A stretch of DNA of 38,393 bases from the NCBI GenBank assembly GCA_910579435.1, contig CAJTVF010000018.1:1-38393 (forward strand). Direction: 5' to 3'. Positions 21,982-29,069 of the stretch are shown piece after piece. Under the pieces are notes generated by a model that searched no databases, was not told the origin of the DNA, and saw only the letters and a program-made list of their open reading frames with translations. Position 1 is the first letter of the stretch; every line of letters begins with the position of its first letter. The position numbers and the translations under genes were made by a program. The DNA comes from an uncultured Oscillibacter sp. Lineage in GTDB: Bacteria; Bacillota; Clostridia; Oscillospirales; Oscillospiraceae.

Positions 21982-22242
21982 TTACCAGTCATGGCGGGTG
22001 GTAAAAACACCGTGGTCCTCCAACGCGGTTAGGATGGCCTCAATTCGTTGGAAGCATTCCGGGTCCTCCAGGCTGTCGTCGTTTAGAATGCGGCGGATTT
22101 TCTCCAGGGCCCGCATGGCCCTTGATTCTGTTCCCGCGACAATTCGCTTCACGGTTTCCTCCTGCTTCAAATACCGCATGACTTCCAGGCCGATGGCCTC
22201 CGCCGCCAGATCCTCCTGCGCGGTCAGTTCAAATTCTTCCAT
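21982..22242 (-). CDS. Small hypothetical protein, divergent from an XRE regulator
   Basis: This encodes 86 residues, mostly helical and charged, starting MEEFELTAQEDLAAEAIGLE and continuing RYLKQEETVKRIVAGTESRA, MRALEKIRRILNDDSLEDPE. No signal peptide, membrane span or known motif was recognised. The start is well supported by AAAGGAGG seven bases upstream, and the stop sits immediately at the end of a repeat. It is divergent from a small XRE-family regulator across a spacer with two palindromic operator candidates. It could be a regulated partner of that protein, but a toxin-antitoxin role is not shown. Confidence 0.7.
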   Translation of the reverse strand: MEEFELTAQEDLAAEAIGLEVMRYLKQEETVKRIVAGTESRAMRALEKIRRILNDDSLEDPECFQRIEAILTALEDHGVFTTRHDW

Positions 22243-22256
22243 AAAAACCTCCTTTT

Positions 22257-22334
22257 GACCTTTAGTAAATGTCAATTGTTTCCTCATTCTATCATAAAAT
22301 GAATGAAACGGTCGAATGACAATTACCAAAGGTC
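22257..22334. promoter_or_regulatory. Paired palindromic operators between divergent genes
   Basis: GACCTTTAGTAAATGTC (22257-22273) is a near-perfect 17-base palindrome (mismatch only at the fourth pair). It recurs in inverted orientation as GACAATTACCAAAGGTC (22318-22334, two differences). The pair flanks the divergent start region, each copy lying just upstream of one gene, as expected for autoregulation by the XRE protein. Confidence 0.68.
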
Positions 22335-22348
22335 AGGACGGGTTTTTC

Positions 22349-22597
22349 ATGTATAAAAACCGTGCCCCGAGTGGGCGGCACAATCTTTGCGGCGGCTGGG
22401 TAGCTGCTCTCCGCAAAGCAAAAACGCCGAAGTTGTCCCAGCGGGGGTTGGCGGACATGCTCCAGCTGGGCGGGCTGGACGTGGACAAGAACGCGGTCCA
22501 GCGCATCGAGAGCGGGCAGCGGTTTGTAACGGACATCGAATTGAAGGCCCTGGCCCAGGCATTGGGCGTGACGGTGGAGGAATTGTTGGAACCGTAG
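22349..22597 (+). CDS. XRE-family helix-turn-helix regulator
   Basis: This 82-residue protein is almost entirely a Cro/C1-type HTH domain: LSQRGLADMLQLGG, VDKNAVQRIESGQRFVTDIE, LKALAQALGVTVEELLEP. Such small proteins bind palindromic operators as dimers; the two palindromes at 22257-22334 are the obvious sites. I chose ATG 22349 because AGGACGG lies upstream. ATG 22316 would add 11 residues but overlaps the second operator. The stop codon is inside a strong terminator, so it is monocistronic. Confidence 0.85.
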   Translation: MYKNRAPSGRHNLCGGWVAALRKAKTPKLSQRGLADMLQLGGLDVDKNAVQRIESGQRFVTDIELKALAQALGVTVEELLEP

Positions 22598-22629
22598 GAG
22601 CTCCGGGAAACCGGAGCTCCTGTTTTTTT
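22596..22629 (+). terminator. Rho-independent terminator of the XRE gene
   Basis: AGGAGCTCCGG and CCGGAGCTCCT pair perfectly (11 bp, GAAA loop) and run into GTTTTTTT. It overlaps the last base of the stop codon and abuts the convergent pyrG stop. Confidence 0.88.
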
Positions 22630-24232
22630 ATTCTTCCGCCGTTTTGGCCGAGGCCTTCACGAACCCATAGAACAGCGGATGGGGCCGGTCGGGGCGGCTC
22701 TTGAACTCGGGGTGGAACTGAACGCCCACGAACCAGGGGTGGTCCGGCAGCTCCACGATTTCCACCAGGTGCCCGCTGGGGGACAGGCCCGCCAGCACCA
22801 GGCCCTTGGCCTCCATCTCGGCGCGGAAATCGTTGTTGAACTCAAAGCGGTGGCGGTGGCGCTCGGAAATCTCGGCGGAGCCGTAGAGGCGGCGGCTCTC
22901 GGTGCCCTCCTTCAACTCGCAGGGGTAGCGGCCCAGGCGCATGGTGCCGCCCTTGTCGGTGACGTTCACCTGGTCCGGCATCAGGGCGATGACGGGGTGC
23001 TGGGTGGTCTCGGAGAACTCGGAGGAGTGGGCGTCGGCATAGCCCAGGACGTGCCGGGCGAACTCAATGACGGCCATCTGCATCCCCAGGCACACGCCGA
23101 AGTAGGGGATCTTGTTCTCCCGGGCGTAGCGCACGGCCTGGATCATGCCCTCGATGCCCCGGTCGCCGAAGCCGCCGGGGACGATGATTCCGGCGCAGCC
23201 CCCCAGCTCCTCCTCCAGGTTCTTCTCCGTCAGGGTCTCGGAGTTCACCCAGCGGATATCCACCACCACGTCGTTGGCGGTGCCCGCGTGGTTCAGGGAC
23301 TCCACCACGGAGAGGTAGGCGTCGTGGAGCTGGACGTACTTGCCCACCAGGGCGATTTCCACATGCTTGTGGGCGTTCTTTTCCCGCTGGACCATGGCGG
23401 TCCACTCCCGGAGGTCCGCCTGGGGGGTGATCAGGCCCAGCTTCCGGCAGACCACCGTGTCCAGTCCCTCCTTGGCCATGAGCAGGGGGACCTCGTAAAG
23501 GGTCTCGGCGGTGGCGTTTTGAATCACGCAGTCCGGCTCCACGTTGCAGAAGAGGGCGATCTTCCGCCGGACGTCGGCGGTGATGGGGGTGTCGCAGCGG
23601 CAGACCAGAATGTCCGGCTGGATGCCCAGGCCCAGGAGCTCCTTGACGGAGTGCTGGGTGGGCTTGGACTTCAGCTCCCCGGAGCCGGGGACCTCGACAA
23701 TGAGGGGCACGTGGATGAAGAGCACGTCCCCCTGGGGCCGCTCGGCCCGGACCTGGCGGATGGCCTCCAGGAAGGGCTGGGACTCGATATCGCCCACGGT
23801 GCCGCCGATCTCGCAGATGACCACGTCCACGTTGTCCCCGGCCATGGCGTAGACCCGGCTTTTGATCTCGTTGGTGATGTGGGGGATGATCTGGACGGTG
23901 GCGCCCAGGTAGTCCCCCCGGCGCTCCCGGTTCAGCACGGACCAGTAGATTTTGCCGGAGGAAATGGAGCTGTTGCCGCTGAGGTCCTCGTCCACGAAGC
24001 GCTCGTAGTGCCCCAGGTCCAGGTCGGTTTCCGCGCCGTCCTCGGTGACGAAGACCTCGCCGTGCTGGTAAGGGCTCATGGTGCCGGGGTCCACGTTGAT
24101 ATAGGGGTCGAATTTCTGGTTCCGCACCCGGACGCCCCGCTGCTTCAAGAGCCGCCCCAGGGAGGCCGCGCAGATGCCCTTGCCCAGGCCCGAGACCACG
24201 CCGCCGGTGACAAATACGTATTTCGTTGCCAT
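22628..24232 (-). CDS. pyrG: CTP synthase
   Basis: This 534-residue enzyme converts UTP to CTP using glutamine and ATP. The synthetase domain begins KYVFVTGGVVSGLGKGICAA (P-loop region), with KFDPYINVDPGTMSPYQHGE and CEIGGTVGDIESQPF. The glutamine amidotransferase domain has the nucleophile in YFGVCLGMQ and the His/Glu pair in VQFHPEF. Length is normal. ATG 24232 follows AGGAGAGCGGT. It has its own consensus promoter 60 bases upstream. I found no GGGC-type initiation region, so the reiterative-transcription attenuator known for pyrG in Bacillus and Lactococcus is not evident. Confidence 0.98.
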   Translation of the reverse strand: MATKYVFVTGGVVSGLGKGICAASLGRLLKQRGVRVRNQKFDPYINVDPGTMSPYQHGEVFVTEDGAETDLDLGHYERFVDEDLSGNSSISSGKIYWSVLNRERRGDYLGATVQIIPHITNEIKSRVYAMAGDNVDVVICEIGGTVGDIESQPFLEAIRQVRAERPQGDVLFIHVPLIVEVPGSGELKSKPTQHSVKELLGLGIQPDILVCRCDTPITADVRRKIALFCNVEPDCVIQNATAETLYEVPLLMAKEGLDTVVCRKLGLITPQADLREWTAMVQREKNAHKHVEIALVGKYVQLHDAYLSVVESLNHAGTANDVVVDIRWVNSETLTEKNLEEELGGCAGIIVPGGFGDRGIEGMIQAVRYARENKIPYFGVCLGMQMAVIEFARHVLGYADAHSSEFSETTQHPVIALMPDQVNVTDKGGTMRLGRYPCELKEGTESRRLYGSAEISERHRHRFEFNNDFRAEMEAKGLVLAGLSPSGHLVEIVELPDHPWFVGVQFHPEFKSRPDRPHPLFYGFVKASAKTAEE

Positions 24233-24289
24233 ACCGCTCTCCTATTCTTTCGTTCTGCCCGGTCCCCGCCGGACTGCATATACCAAGTT

Positions 24290-24318
24290 ATCTTATCATT
24301 TGGGTCCCCGCTTGTCAA
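24290..24318 (-). promoter_or_regulatory. pyrG: Promoter of pyrG
   Basis: On the minus strand a perfect TTGACA (24318-24313), a 17-base spacer and TAAGAT (24295-24290). Confidence 0.78.
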
Positions 24319-24333
24319 CGGCGGGCCGGGGCG

Positions 24334-24368
24334 AAAAAAAGCTGAGGACGGGAAATCCCGTCCTCAGC
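24334..24368 (-). terminator. Terminator of the small unknown gene upstream of pyrG
   Basis: GCTGAGGACGGG and CCCGTCCTCAGC form a perfect 12-bp stem, followed on the minus strand by seven T residues. It begins within the stop codon region of the gene ending at 24364. Confidence 0.88.
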
Positions 24369-24609
24369 AGGGCCTCCTGGCGGAGCCGATCATATAGTCC
24401 AGAAACGCGGGCACGTCCCGGGCGTCGGAGAGGCTGATGCAAAGGCCCTCCTCCCGGGGGCGCATGGCCCGGAGCAGCTGGCGGGCGGTGTTGTCCCGCT
24501 TCAGGTCGCAGCGGCTGTCGTCCGGCAGGTGGAGCAGCACCTGCCCCCGGCTGTTGGACACCACATTTAAAAAGTTCTCCGCATCGGGCAGCATCATAAT
24601 CTTGAACAT
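24364..24609 (-). CDS. Small hypothetical protein
   Basis: This encodes 81 residues I do not recognise, beginning MFKIMMLPDAENFLNVVSNS with LLHLPDDSRCDLKRDNTARQ and ISLSDARDVPAFLDYMIGSA. It is mixed alpha/beta in character, with no signal peptide or membrane span. AAAGGAG seven bases before the ATG and a strong terminator at the stop make it a real gene. It is monocistronic and divergent from an AraC regulator, so possibly under its control. Confidence 0.65.
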   Translation of the reverse strand: MFKIMMLPDAENFLNVVSNSRGQVLLHLPDDSRCDLKRDNTARQLLRAMRPREEGLCISLSDARDVPAFLDYMIGSARRPC

Positions 24610-24643
24610 AGGCGGTCTCCTTTCAAAAAAACGGGGATTTCCC

Positions 24644-24672
24644 TTGCGTGCCTTGCCTCTTTCTGATAGGAT
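24644..24672 (+). promoter_or_regulatory. Promoter of the first AraC gene
   Basis: TTGCGT (24644-24649), 17 bases, TAGGAT (24667-24672). A partly self-complementary leader (GACGGT with ACCGTC, enclosing CCAGATTTCTGG) follows before the start codon. Confidence 0.52.
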
Positions 24673-24749
24673 GATACCACCAAAAACCAAGAGACGGTAG
24701 AAGAAAAGCGCCAGATTTCTGGTACAAAACCGTCAGAACGGAGGAAGCC

Positions 24750-25667
24750 ATGGCCTTGAGCCTCTGCAATTCCGCTGCGGACCGGCAGAGCCGGGAGCTG
24801 GTCCGCCACGGCACGCCGCCCTTTCCCCTGGCCTGCTACCATCATGACGGCGAGACGGTGAACACGGTCCCCTGGCACTGGCACGACGAGCTGGAGACCG
24901 TGCTGGTGCGGGAGGGGCGGGTCACCGTCTCCGTGGAGGGGGAGAGCCGGGAGCTGGGGCCCGGGGAGGGCTGCTTCATCGCCGCCGGGGCCCTCCACCA
25001 CGTCTGGCGGGCGGGAACGGGCCCTGTGGACGTCCACTCCATGGTGTTTCACCCTCGGCTGGTGGGGGGAAGCGTGGAGAGCGTGTTCTGGCAGGGCTAC
25101 CTGCGGCCCCTGCTGTCCGCCGGGGCCAACCGCTGCGTCTGGCTTTCGGAAAACGCGGCCTGGGAGCGGGAGGCCCTGGCGGCCATGGAGGCGGCCTGGC
25201 GGGCCTGCGGCGAGGAGCCGCCGGGCTTTGAGTTTCTGGCCCGGGAGGGGCTTTCCCGGCTGGTGTTCCTCCTCTCCGCCCACCGCCCGGCGGCGAAGAG
25301 TCCCCCCTCGGAAAAGGCCCTGCGGGACGGGGAGCGCATCAAGGCCATGCTTCGCTTCATCCAGGAGCACTACCCGGAGGAGCTGACGGCGGCCCGGATT
25401 GCACAGAGCGCCGCCGTCAGCGAGAGCGAGTGCCTCCGCTGCTTCCGGAGCATGACCGGGACCACGCCGATGCAGTACGTCCGGCAGTTCCGCGTCCAGC
25501 GGGCGGCGGAGCTGCTGGAGTCCACGGCGGAGAAGGTGGCGGACGTGGGCGCGGCCTGCGGCTTTCAGGAGATGAGCTATTTTGCCCGGACCTTCCGGGA
25601 GCTGAAAGGGAAGACCCCCAGGCAGTACCGGCTGGAGCGGCAGGGCGCTTCGGAGGGGAAGCCGTGA
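24750..25667 (+). CDS. AraC-family regulator with cupin sensor domain
   Basis: This encodes 305 residues. The N-terminal cupin barrel (VPWHWHDELETVLVREGRVT, LGPGEGCFIAAGALHHVW) resembles sugar-sensing AraC regulators. The C-terminal double helix-turn-helix begins near residue 190: ELTAARIAQSAAVSESECLR, CFRSMTGTTPMQYVRQFRVQ and the second helix with VGAACGFQEMSYFARTFREL, then GKTPRQYR. ATG 24750 has GGAGGA upstream. It converges on the second AraC gene. The ligand and targets are unknown. It might control the small divergent gene or a distant operon. Confidence 0.92.
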   Translation: MALSLCNSAADRQSRELVRHGTPPFPLACYHHDGETVNTVPWHWHDELETVLVREGRVTVSVEGESRELGPGEGCFIAAGALHHVWRAGTGPVDVHSMVFHPRLVGGSVESVFWQGYLRPLLSAGANRCVWLSENAAWEREALAAMEAAWRACGEEPPGFEFLAREGLSRLVFLLSAHRPAAKSPPSEKALRDGERIKAMLRFIQEHYPEELTAARIAQSAAVSESECLRCFRSMTGTTPMQYVRQFRVQRAAELLESTAEKVADVGAACGFQEMSYFARTFRELKGKTPRQYRLERQGASEGKP

Positions 25668-25673
25668 AGCGGA

Positions 25674-25710
25674 GGACCGCGGCCGGTGACGGGGGCACGG
25701 ACCGCGGTCC
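25674..25710. other. GC-rich hairpin between convergent AraC genes
   Basis: GGACCGCG (25674-25681) can pair with the right half of the palindromic GGACCGCGGTCC (25699-25710). There is no T-run, so termination is uncertain. Confidence 0.35.
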
Positions 25711-25713
25711 CGT

Positions 25714-26550
25714 TCAGCGGCCGGACTGGCGATGGCGGCGGCGGTATTCCAGGGGGCTGACGCCCTCCACCCGGCGGAAGCACTGGGAGAAGTAGCTCAG
25801 GGAGGAAAAGCCTAAAATCTGGGCGATGAGGGACAGGGTGTGGTCCGTCTCCCGGAGGAGGAAGCGGCTCTCCTCGATGCGGCGGGAGATCAGGTAGTTG
25901 ATGGGGGAGACCCCGAACTCCCGGCGGAAGGCGTGGGCCAGGTAATATTTATTGAGGTGGGCCAGCTGGGCCAGCTGGTCCAGGCTCAGGTTTTCCTTGA
26001 AGTGGTTGTCGATATACCGCCGGACCAGATCGCACTCCCGGCTGGTCCGGGCGTCGGAGGGCTCGCCGGAGAGGGCGGCGTCCCCCTGGCGGTTCAGCCG
26101 GACCAGCACCACCTCCAAAAGGCTCCGGCAGACCCGCTCATAGCCCGGGAGGGCGGCTTCCGCCTCCTGGAGCATCAGCCGGAGGCAGCCCATCAGCTCC
26201 TCCCAGCCGGTGTGGAGGTGAAGCAGGGCGTAGCCCTCGGCCCCGGCTATGGTCCCCAGGCCCTCCACCCCCAGGACCATGTATTCCAGGGGGCTGTCCA
26301 GCCGGCTGACCTCCGTGTGGGGCACGTTGGCGTTGACGATGACCGCGTCGTGGATGGCCACGGGGAATTCCTCTTTCCGGGTGCGGAAGCGGCCGTGGCC
26401 CCCGGTGATGAAAAACAGCTCGGCGCAGCCGTGGGTATGGAGGCTGGAGTTCCACTCGCTGCTGTACTGATCGCGGGAGACGTAGGCCAGCCGGGGCGGC
26501 CCGCCGGGGGCGGGGGCCTCCCGCTGAAAGGCGTATTGGCGCTGGCTCAT
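25714..26550 (-). CDS. AraC-family regulator, probable control gene of the GNB/LNB operon
   Basis: This encodes 278 residues. The N-terminal cupin-like domain (SSLHTHGCAELFFITGGHGR, VAIHDAVIVNANVPHTEV) is followed by a C-terminal AraC domain (NLSLDQLAQLAHLNKYYLAH, AFRREFGVSPINYLISRRIE, LIAQILGFSSLSYFSQCFRR, EGVSPLEYR). ATG 26550 is favoured because AGGAGGAGGA ends six bases before it. It is divergent from the disaccharide transporter/phosphorylase operon, with a matched 13-base site near each promoter, which makes it the likely local regulator of that operon. The effector is presumably the disaccharide or a breakdown product; this is inferred. Confidence 0.92.
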   Translation of the reverse strand: MSQRQYAFQREAPAPGGPPRLAYVSRDQYSSEWNSSLHTHGCAELFFITGGHGRFRTRKEEFPVAIHDAVIVNANVPHTEVSRLDSPLEYMVLGVEGLGTIAGAEGYALLHLHTGWEELMGCLRLMLQEAEAALPGYERVCRSLLEVVLVRLNRQGDAALSGEPSDARTSRECDLVRRYIDNHFKENLSLDQLAQLAHLNKYYLAHAFRREFGVSPINYLISRRIEESRFLLRETDHTLSLIAQILGFSSLSYFSQCFRRVEGVSPLEYRRRHRQSGR

Positions 26551-26611
26551 GGACATTCCTCCTCCTGGGACGCAATTTTTTGAAAATTGGCAGCGTCCCG
26601 GCCTGTCCTAT

Positions 26612-26640
26612 ATTATAGCGCCCTTGTTCCGGCGGCGCAA
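26612..26640 (-). promoter_or_regulatory. Promoter of the second AraC gene
   Basis: On the minus strand TTGCGC (26640-26635), 17 bases, perfect TATAAT (26617-26612). The leader folds into GGGACGC/GCGTCCC (26567-26599) enclosing AATTTT/AAAATT. The -35 lies inside the 13-base site repeated at 26791. Confidence 0.75.
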
Positions 26641-26803
26641 CTTTCTATAAAATATTTTTCCAACCCCGTCGGAATTTTGTCGGAGAAACGAGGAGGGGAG
26701 AGAGGGAAAACGTAAAATTATCAGTTTTGTCCAAAACCCGGCGGCGTATCCCTTGGAAATTGGGATAAAATGCAAAGAAAGCAAGATATCTAAAAAGTTG
26801 CGC
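26635..26803. promoter_or_regulatory. Inverted 13-base sites in the divergent AraC/transporter region
   Basis: GCGCAACTTTCTA (26635-26647) and its inverse TAAAAAGTTGCGC (26791-26803) match at 12 of 13 positions. One overlaps the regulator's -35; the other ends 10 bases before the transporter -35. They are candidate AraC binding sites. The rest of this 320-base spacer holds no gene; another small dyad, TATCCC/GGGATA, is near 26750-26768. Confidence 0.6.
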
Positions 26804-26813
26804 AAGATAGGGA

Positions 26814-26843
26814 TTGCTTTGCCAGCGGGGGACCCGCTATACT
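26814..26843 (+). promoter_or_regulatory. Promoter of the disaccharide transporter operon
   Basis: TTGCTT (26814-26819), an 18-base spacer, TATACT (26838-26843). Transcription would start near 26850, only about 20 bases before the first codons of the mature binding protein, leaving no room for a leader or signal peptide. Confidence 0.6.
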
Positions 26844-26871
26844 AAGCTCTGAAAAGGCCGGAAACCGGCCT

Positions 26872-28071
26872 GTGGAAGCCTATCCCGGCATGTGGCAGGA
26901 GGTCTGCAACGCCTTCACCGCCGAGACCGGCGTGAAGGTCAACCTGATCTGCGACAAAAACCTGGAGGACGTCATCGGGCCGTCCATGCAGGGCGGCGAC
27001 TTCCCCGACGTGATTCACCTGGCCACCGGCCGTGAGAAGGGCCTCACCGAGCAGTTCATCAAGGACCGCAACATCGCCGAGCTCACCGACGTGCTGTCCA
27101 TGACCATCCCCGGCGAAAGCACCAAGGTCTCCGACAAAATCGTCGGCGGCTTCACCGACACCTCCGTCACCAACCCCTACGGCGACGGCGTGACCTACCT
27201 GGCCCCCATGTTCTACTCTCCCTGCGGCCTGTTCTACAACGCGGGCCTCTTCGAGGAGAAGGGCTGGAGCGTGCCCGCCACCTGGGATGAGATGTGGGAG
27301 CTGGCCGAGAAGGCCCAGGCCGAGGGCAGCTACCTCTTCACCTATCCCACCACCGGCTACTTTGACGCCTTCCTGTACGCGCTGATGTACTCCGTGGGCG
27401 GCGCCGACTTCTTCAACAAGGCCACCACCTATGCCGAGGGCATCTGGGACACCCCCGAGGCCCAGCAGTGCTTCGACATCATCGCCAAGCTGGCTTCTTA
27501 CACGAACCCCGTCACCCCCGCCCAGGCCAATGACCAGGACTTCACCCAGAACCAGCAGCTGGTGCTGGACAACAAGGCCCTGTTCATGCCCAACGGCACC
27601 TGGATCGTCGGCGAGATGGCCAATGCTCCCCGGGCCGAGGGCTTCCAGTGGGGCATGACCGCCCTGCCCGCCGCCAAGGCCGGCGGCAATGGCGCCAGCT
27701 ACTGCTGGCTGGAGCAGGCGTGGATTCCCGCCGCCGCTCCCAACCTGGACGCCGCGAAGCAGTTCGTGGCCTTCCTGTACAGCGACGCGGCCTGCGCCAT
27801 CTTCGCCAAGGGCGGCGCGGTGCAGCCCGTGCCCGGCCTGACCGACAACCTGGAAGGGGACAACAAACTGTTCTACGCCATCTATGACAACGGCGCCGAC
27901 GCGGCCATGGGCAACTTTGCGGCCTACAACGCCGTGGCGGGCCTGGGCACCGTCCGCGAGGTCTTCCTGGATCCCGTCAACGGCCTGGTGAACGGCAGCG
28001 TGACCGTGGACCAGTGGGTCAGCGACATCAAGGCCGCCAGCGACCAGATGCGGGCCAACCTCATGGGATAA
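26872..28071 (+). CDS. Sugar ABC transporter substrate-binding protein, 5'-truncated
   Basis: About 400 residues of a family 1 extracellular solute-binding lipoprotein: MWQEVCNAFTAETGVKV, GGDFPDVIHLATGREKGL, SPCGLFYNAGLFEEKGW, VPATWDEMWELAEKAQAEG, FMPNGTWIVGEMANAPRAEG, WIPAAAPNLDAAKQFVAFLY. It would deliver the disaccharide to the two permeases that follow. The start, signal peptide, lipobox Cys and first mature strand are missing. The frame is open back to a stop at 26791, but the only start-like codon is GTG 26872, which reads as an internal Val and has no ribosome site. A 7-bp palindrome (AGGCCGG, AAA, CCGGCCT) marks the join. This is either a real deletion or an assembly fault. Confidence 0.85.
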   Translation: MEAYPGMWQEVCNAFTAETGVKVNLICDKNLEDVIGPSMQGGDFPDVIHLATGREKGLTEQFIKDRNIAELTDVLSMTIPGESTKVSDKIVGGFTDTSVTNPYGDGVTYLAPMFYSPCGLFYNAGLFEEKGWSVPATWDEMWELAEKAQAEGSYLFTYPTTGYFDAFLYALMYSVGGADFFNKATTYAEGIWDTPEAQQCFDIIAKLASYTNPVTPAQANDQDFTQNQQLVLDNKALFMPNGTWIVGEMANAPRAEGFQWGMTALPAAKAGGNGASYCWLEQAWIPAAAPNLDAAKQFVAFLYSDAACAIFAKGGAVQPVPGLTDNLEGDNKLFYAIYDNGADAAMGNFAAYNAVAGLGTVREVFLDPVNGLVNGSVTVDQWVSDIKAASDQMRANLMG

Positions 28072-28103
28072 GCGCCCCGCAACAACCGTATCGTCCGTGA
28101 ACC

Positions 28104-28137
28104 AGCGGCGGCGGGCAGGTTCCTGCCCGCCGCCGCT
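28104..28137 (+). other. Intercistronic 16-bp hairpin after the binding-protein gene
   Basis: AGCGGCGGCGGGCAGG pairs perfectly with CCTGCCCGCCGCCGCT around TT. There is no T-run. Such stems between binding protein and permease genes typically stabilise the upstream mRNA and set unequal expression. Confidence 0.7.
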
Positions 28138-28181
28138 TCAAAACTCTGACCCCGCAATCCGTCGAAAGGAGTGAATTTCCC

Positions 28182-29057
28182 ATGCGCAGCAGCAAGAGCC
28201 GGGGGCGGTTCCTGACCCTGTGCGTCGCCCCGGCGGTAATCTTGTACTTCGTCTTCATGATCCTGCCCACCCTGAACGTATTCCGCATGTCCCTGTTTGA
28301 GCGGGGGGCCTACTCGCCCACGGAGACCTTTGTGGGCATGGCGAACTTTGAGGCGCTGTTCAAAGACGTGAAGTTCATTACCGCCATGCAGAACACGATC
28401 CTGCTGATTGTCACCGTCACCATCATTACCTTCTTCTTCGCCATCGTCTTCGCGGCGATTCTGACCCGGGAGAAGATCAAGGGGCAAAACTTCTTCCGCA
28501 TCGTGTTCTACATTCCGAATATTCTCTCCGTGGTGGTCATCGCCGGTATCTTCTCCGCCATCTACAAGCCGGAGAACGGCATGCTGAACAGCATCCTGTC
28601 CTTCTTCCGGGGGGACACCGTCATGGTCCTCTGGAAGGACCAGCCCATGGTCATCGTCAGCGTCATCATCGCCATGGTCTGGCAGGCCATCGGCTATTAC
28701 ATGGTCATGTACATGGCCTCCATGTCCGCCGTGCCCGAGAGCCTCTACGAGAGCGCCGGGCTGGACGGCGCGGGACGGCTGACCCAGTTCTTCCAGCTGA
28801 CCCTGCCCCTGATCTGGACCAACATCCGCACCACCCTGACCTTCTTCATCATCTCCACCATCAACATGGCCTTCCTGTTTGTCAAGGCCATGGTGGCCAA
28901 GGGCATGGCCGACGTGGGCCTGAGCTTCATGTACGCCCAGAAGGACGCCGGGCTCTACGGCTACTCCATGGCGGCGGGCGTGGTGATCTTCCTGTTCTCC
29001 TTCCTGCTGTCCGCCCTGGTGAACGTGGTGACGAAGCGGGAAGTCCTGGAAATGTAA
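28182..29057 (+). CDS. Sugar ABC transporter permease (MalF type)
   Basis: This encodes 291 residues with six membrane helices, starting with a short basic N-terminus (MRSSKSRGR). It carries the EAA loop that contacts the ATPase, ESLYESAGLDGAGRLTQFFQ, LTLPLIW, as in CUT1 family permeases. The first periplasmic segment is short, as usual in Gram-positives. AAAGGAGTGAATTTCCC precedes ATG 28182. No ATPase gene is in the operon, so a shared MsmK-type ATPase elsewhere must energise it. Confidence 0.94.
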   Translation: MRSSKSRGRFLTLCVAPAVILYFVFMILPTLNVFRMSLFERGAYSPTETFVGMANFEALFKDVKFITAMQNTILLIVTVTIITFFFAIVFAAILTREKIKGQNFFRIVFYIPNILSVVVIAGIFSAIYKPENGMLNSILSFFRGDTVMVLWKDQPMVIVSVIIAMVWQAIGYYMVMYMASMSAVPESLYESAGLDGAGRLTQFFQLTLPLIWTNIRTTLTFFIISTINMAFLFVKAMVAKGMADVGLSFMYAQKDAGLYGYSMAAGVVIFLFSFLLSALVNVVTKREVLEM

Positions 29058-29069
29058 GGGGGCAAGGAT

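Noticed and set aside
21982..22597. A toxin-antitoxin system formed by the small divergent gene and the XRE protein
   Set aside because: Divergent orientation and absence of any toxin motif argue against it. A regulator and target pair is the simpler reading.
24233..24289. A pyrG attenuator controlled by reiterative G addition
   Set aside because: The expected GGGC start and a pyrimidine-tract terminator hairpin in the leader are not seen. The sequence after the -10 reads AACTTGG.
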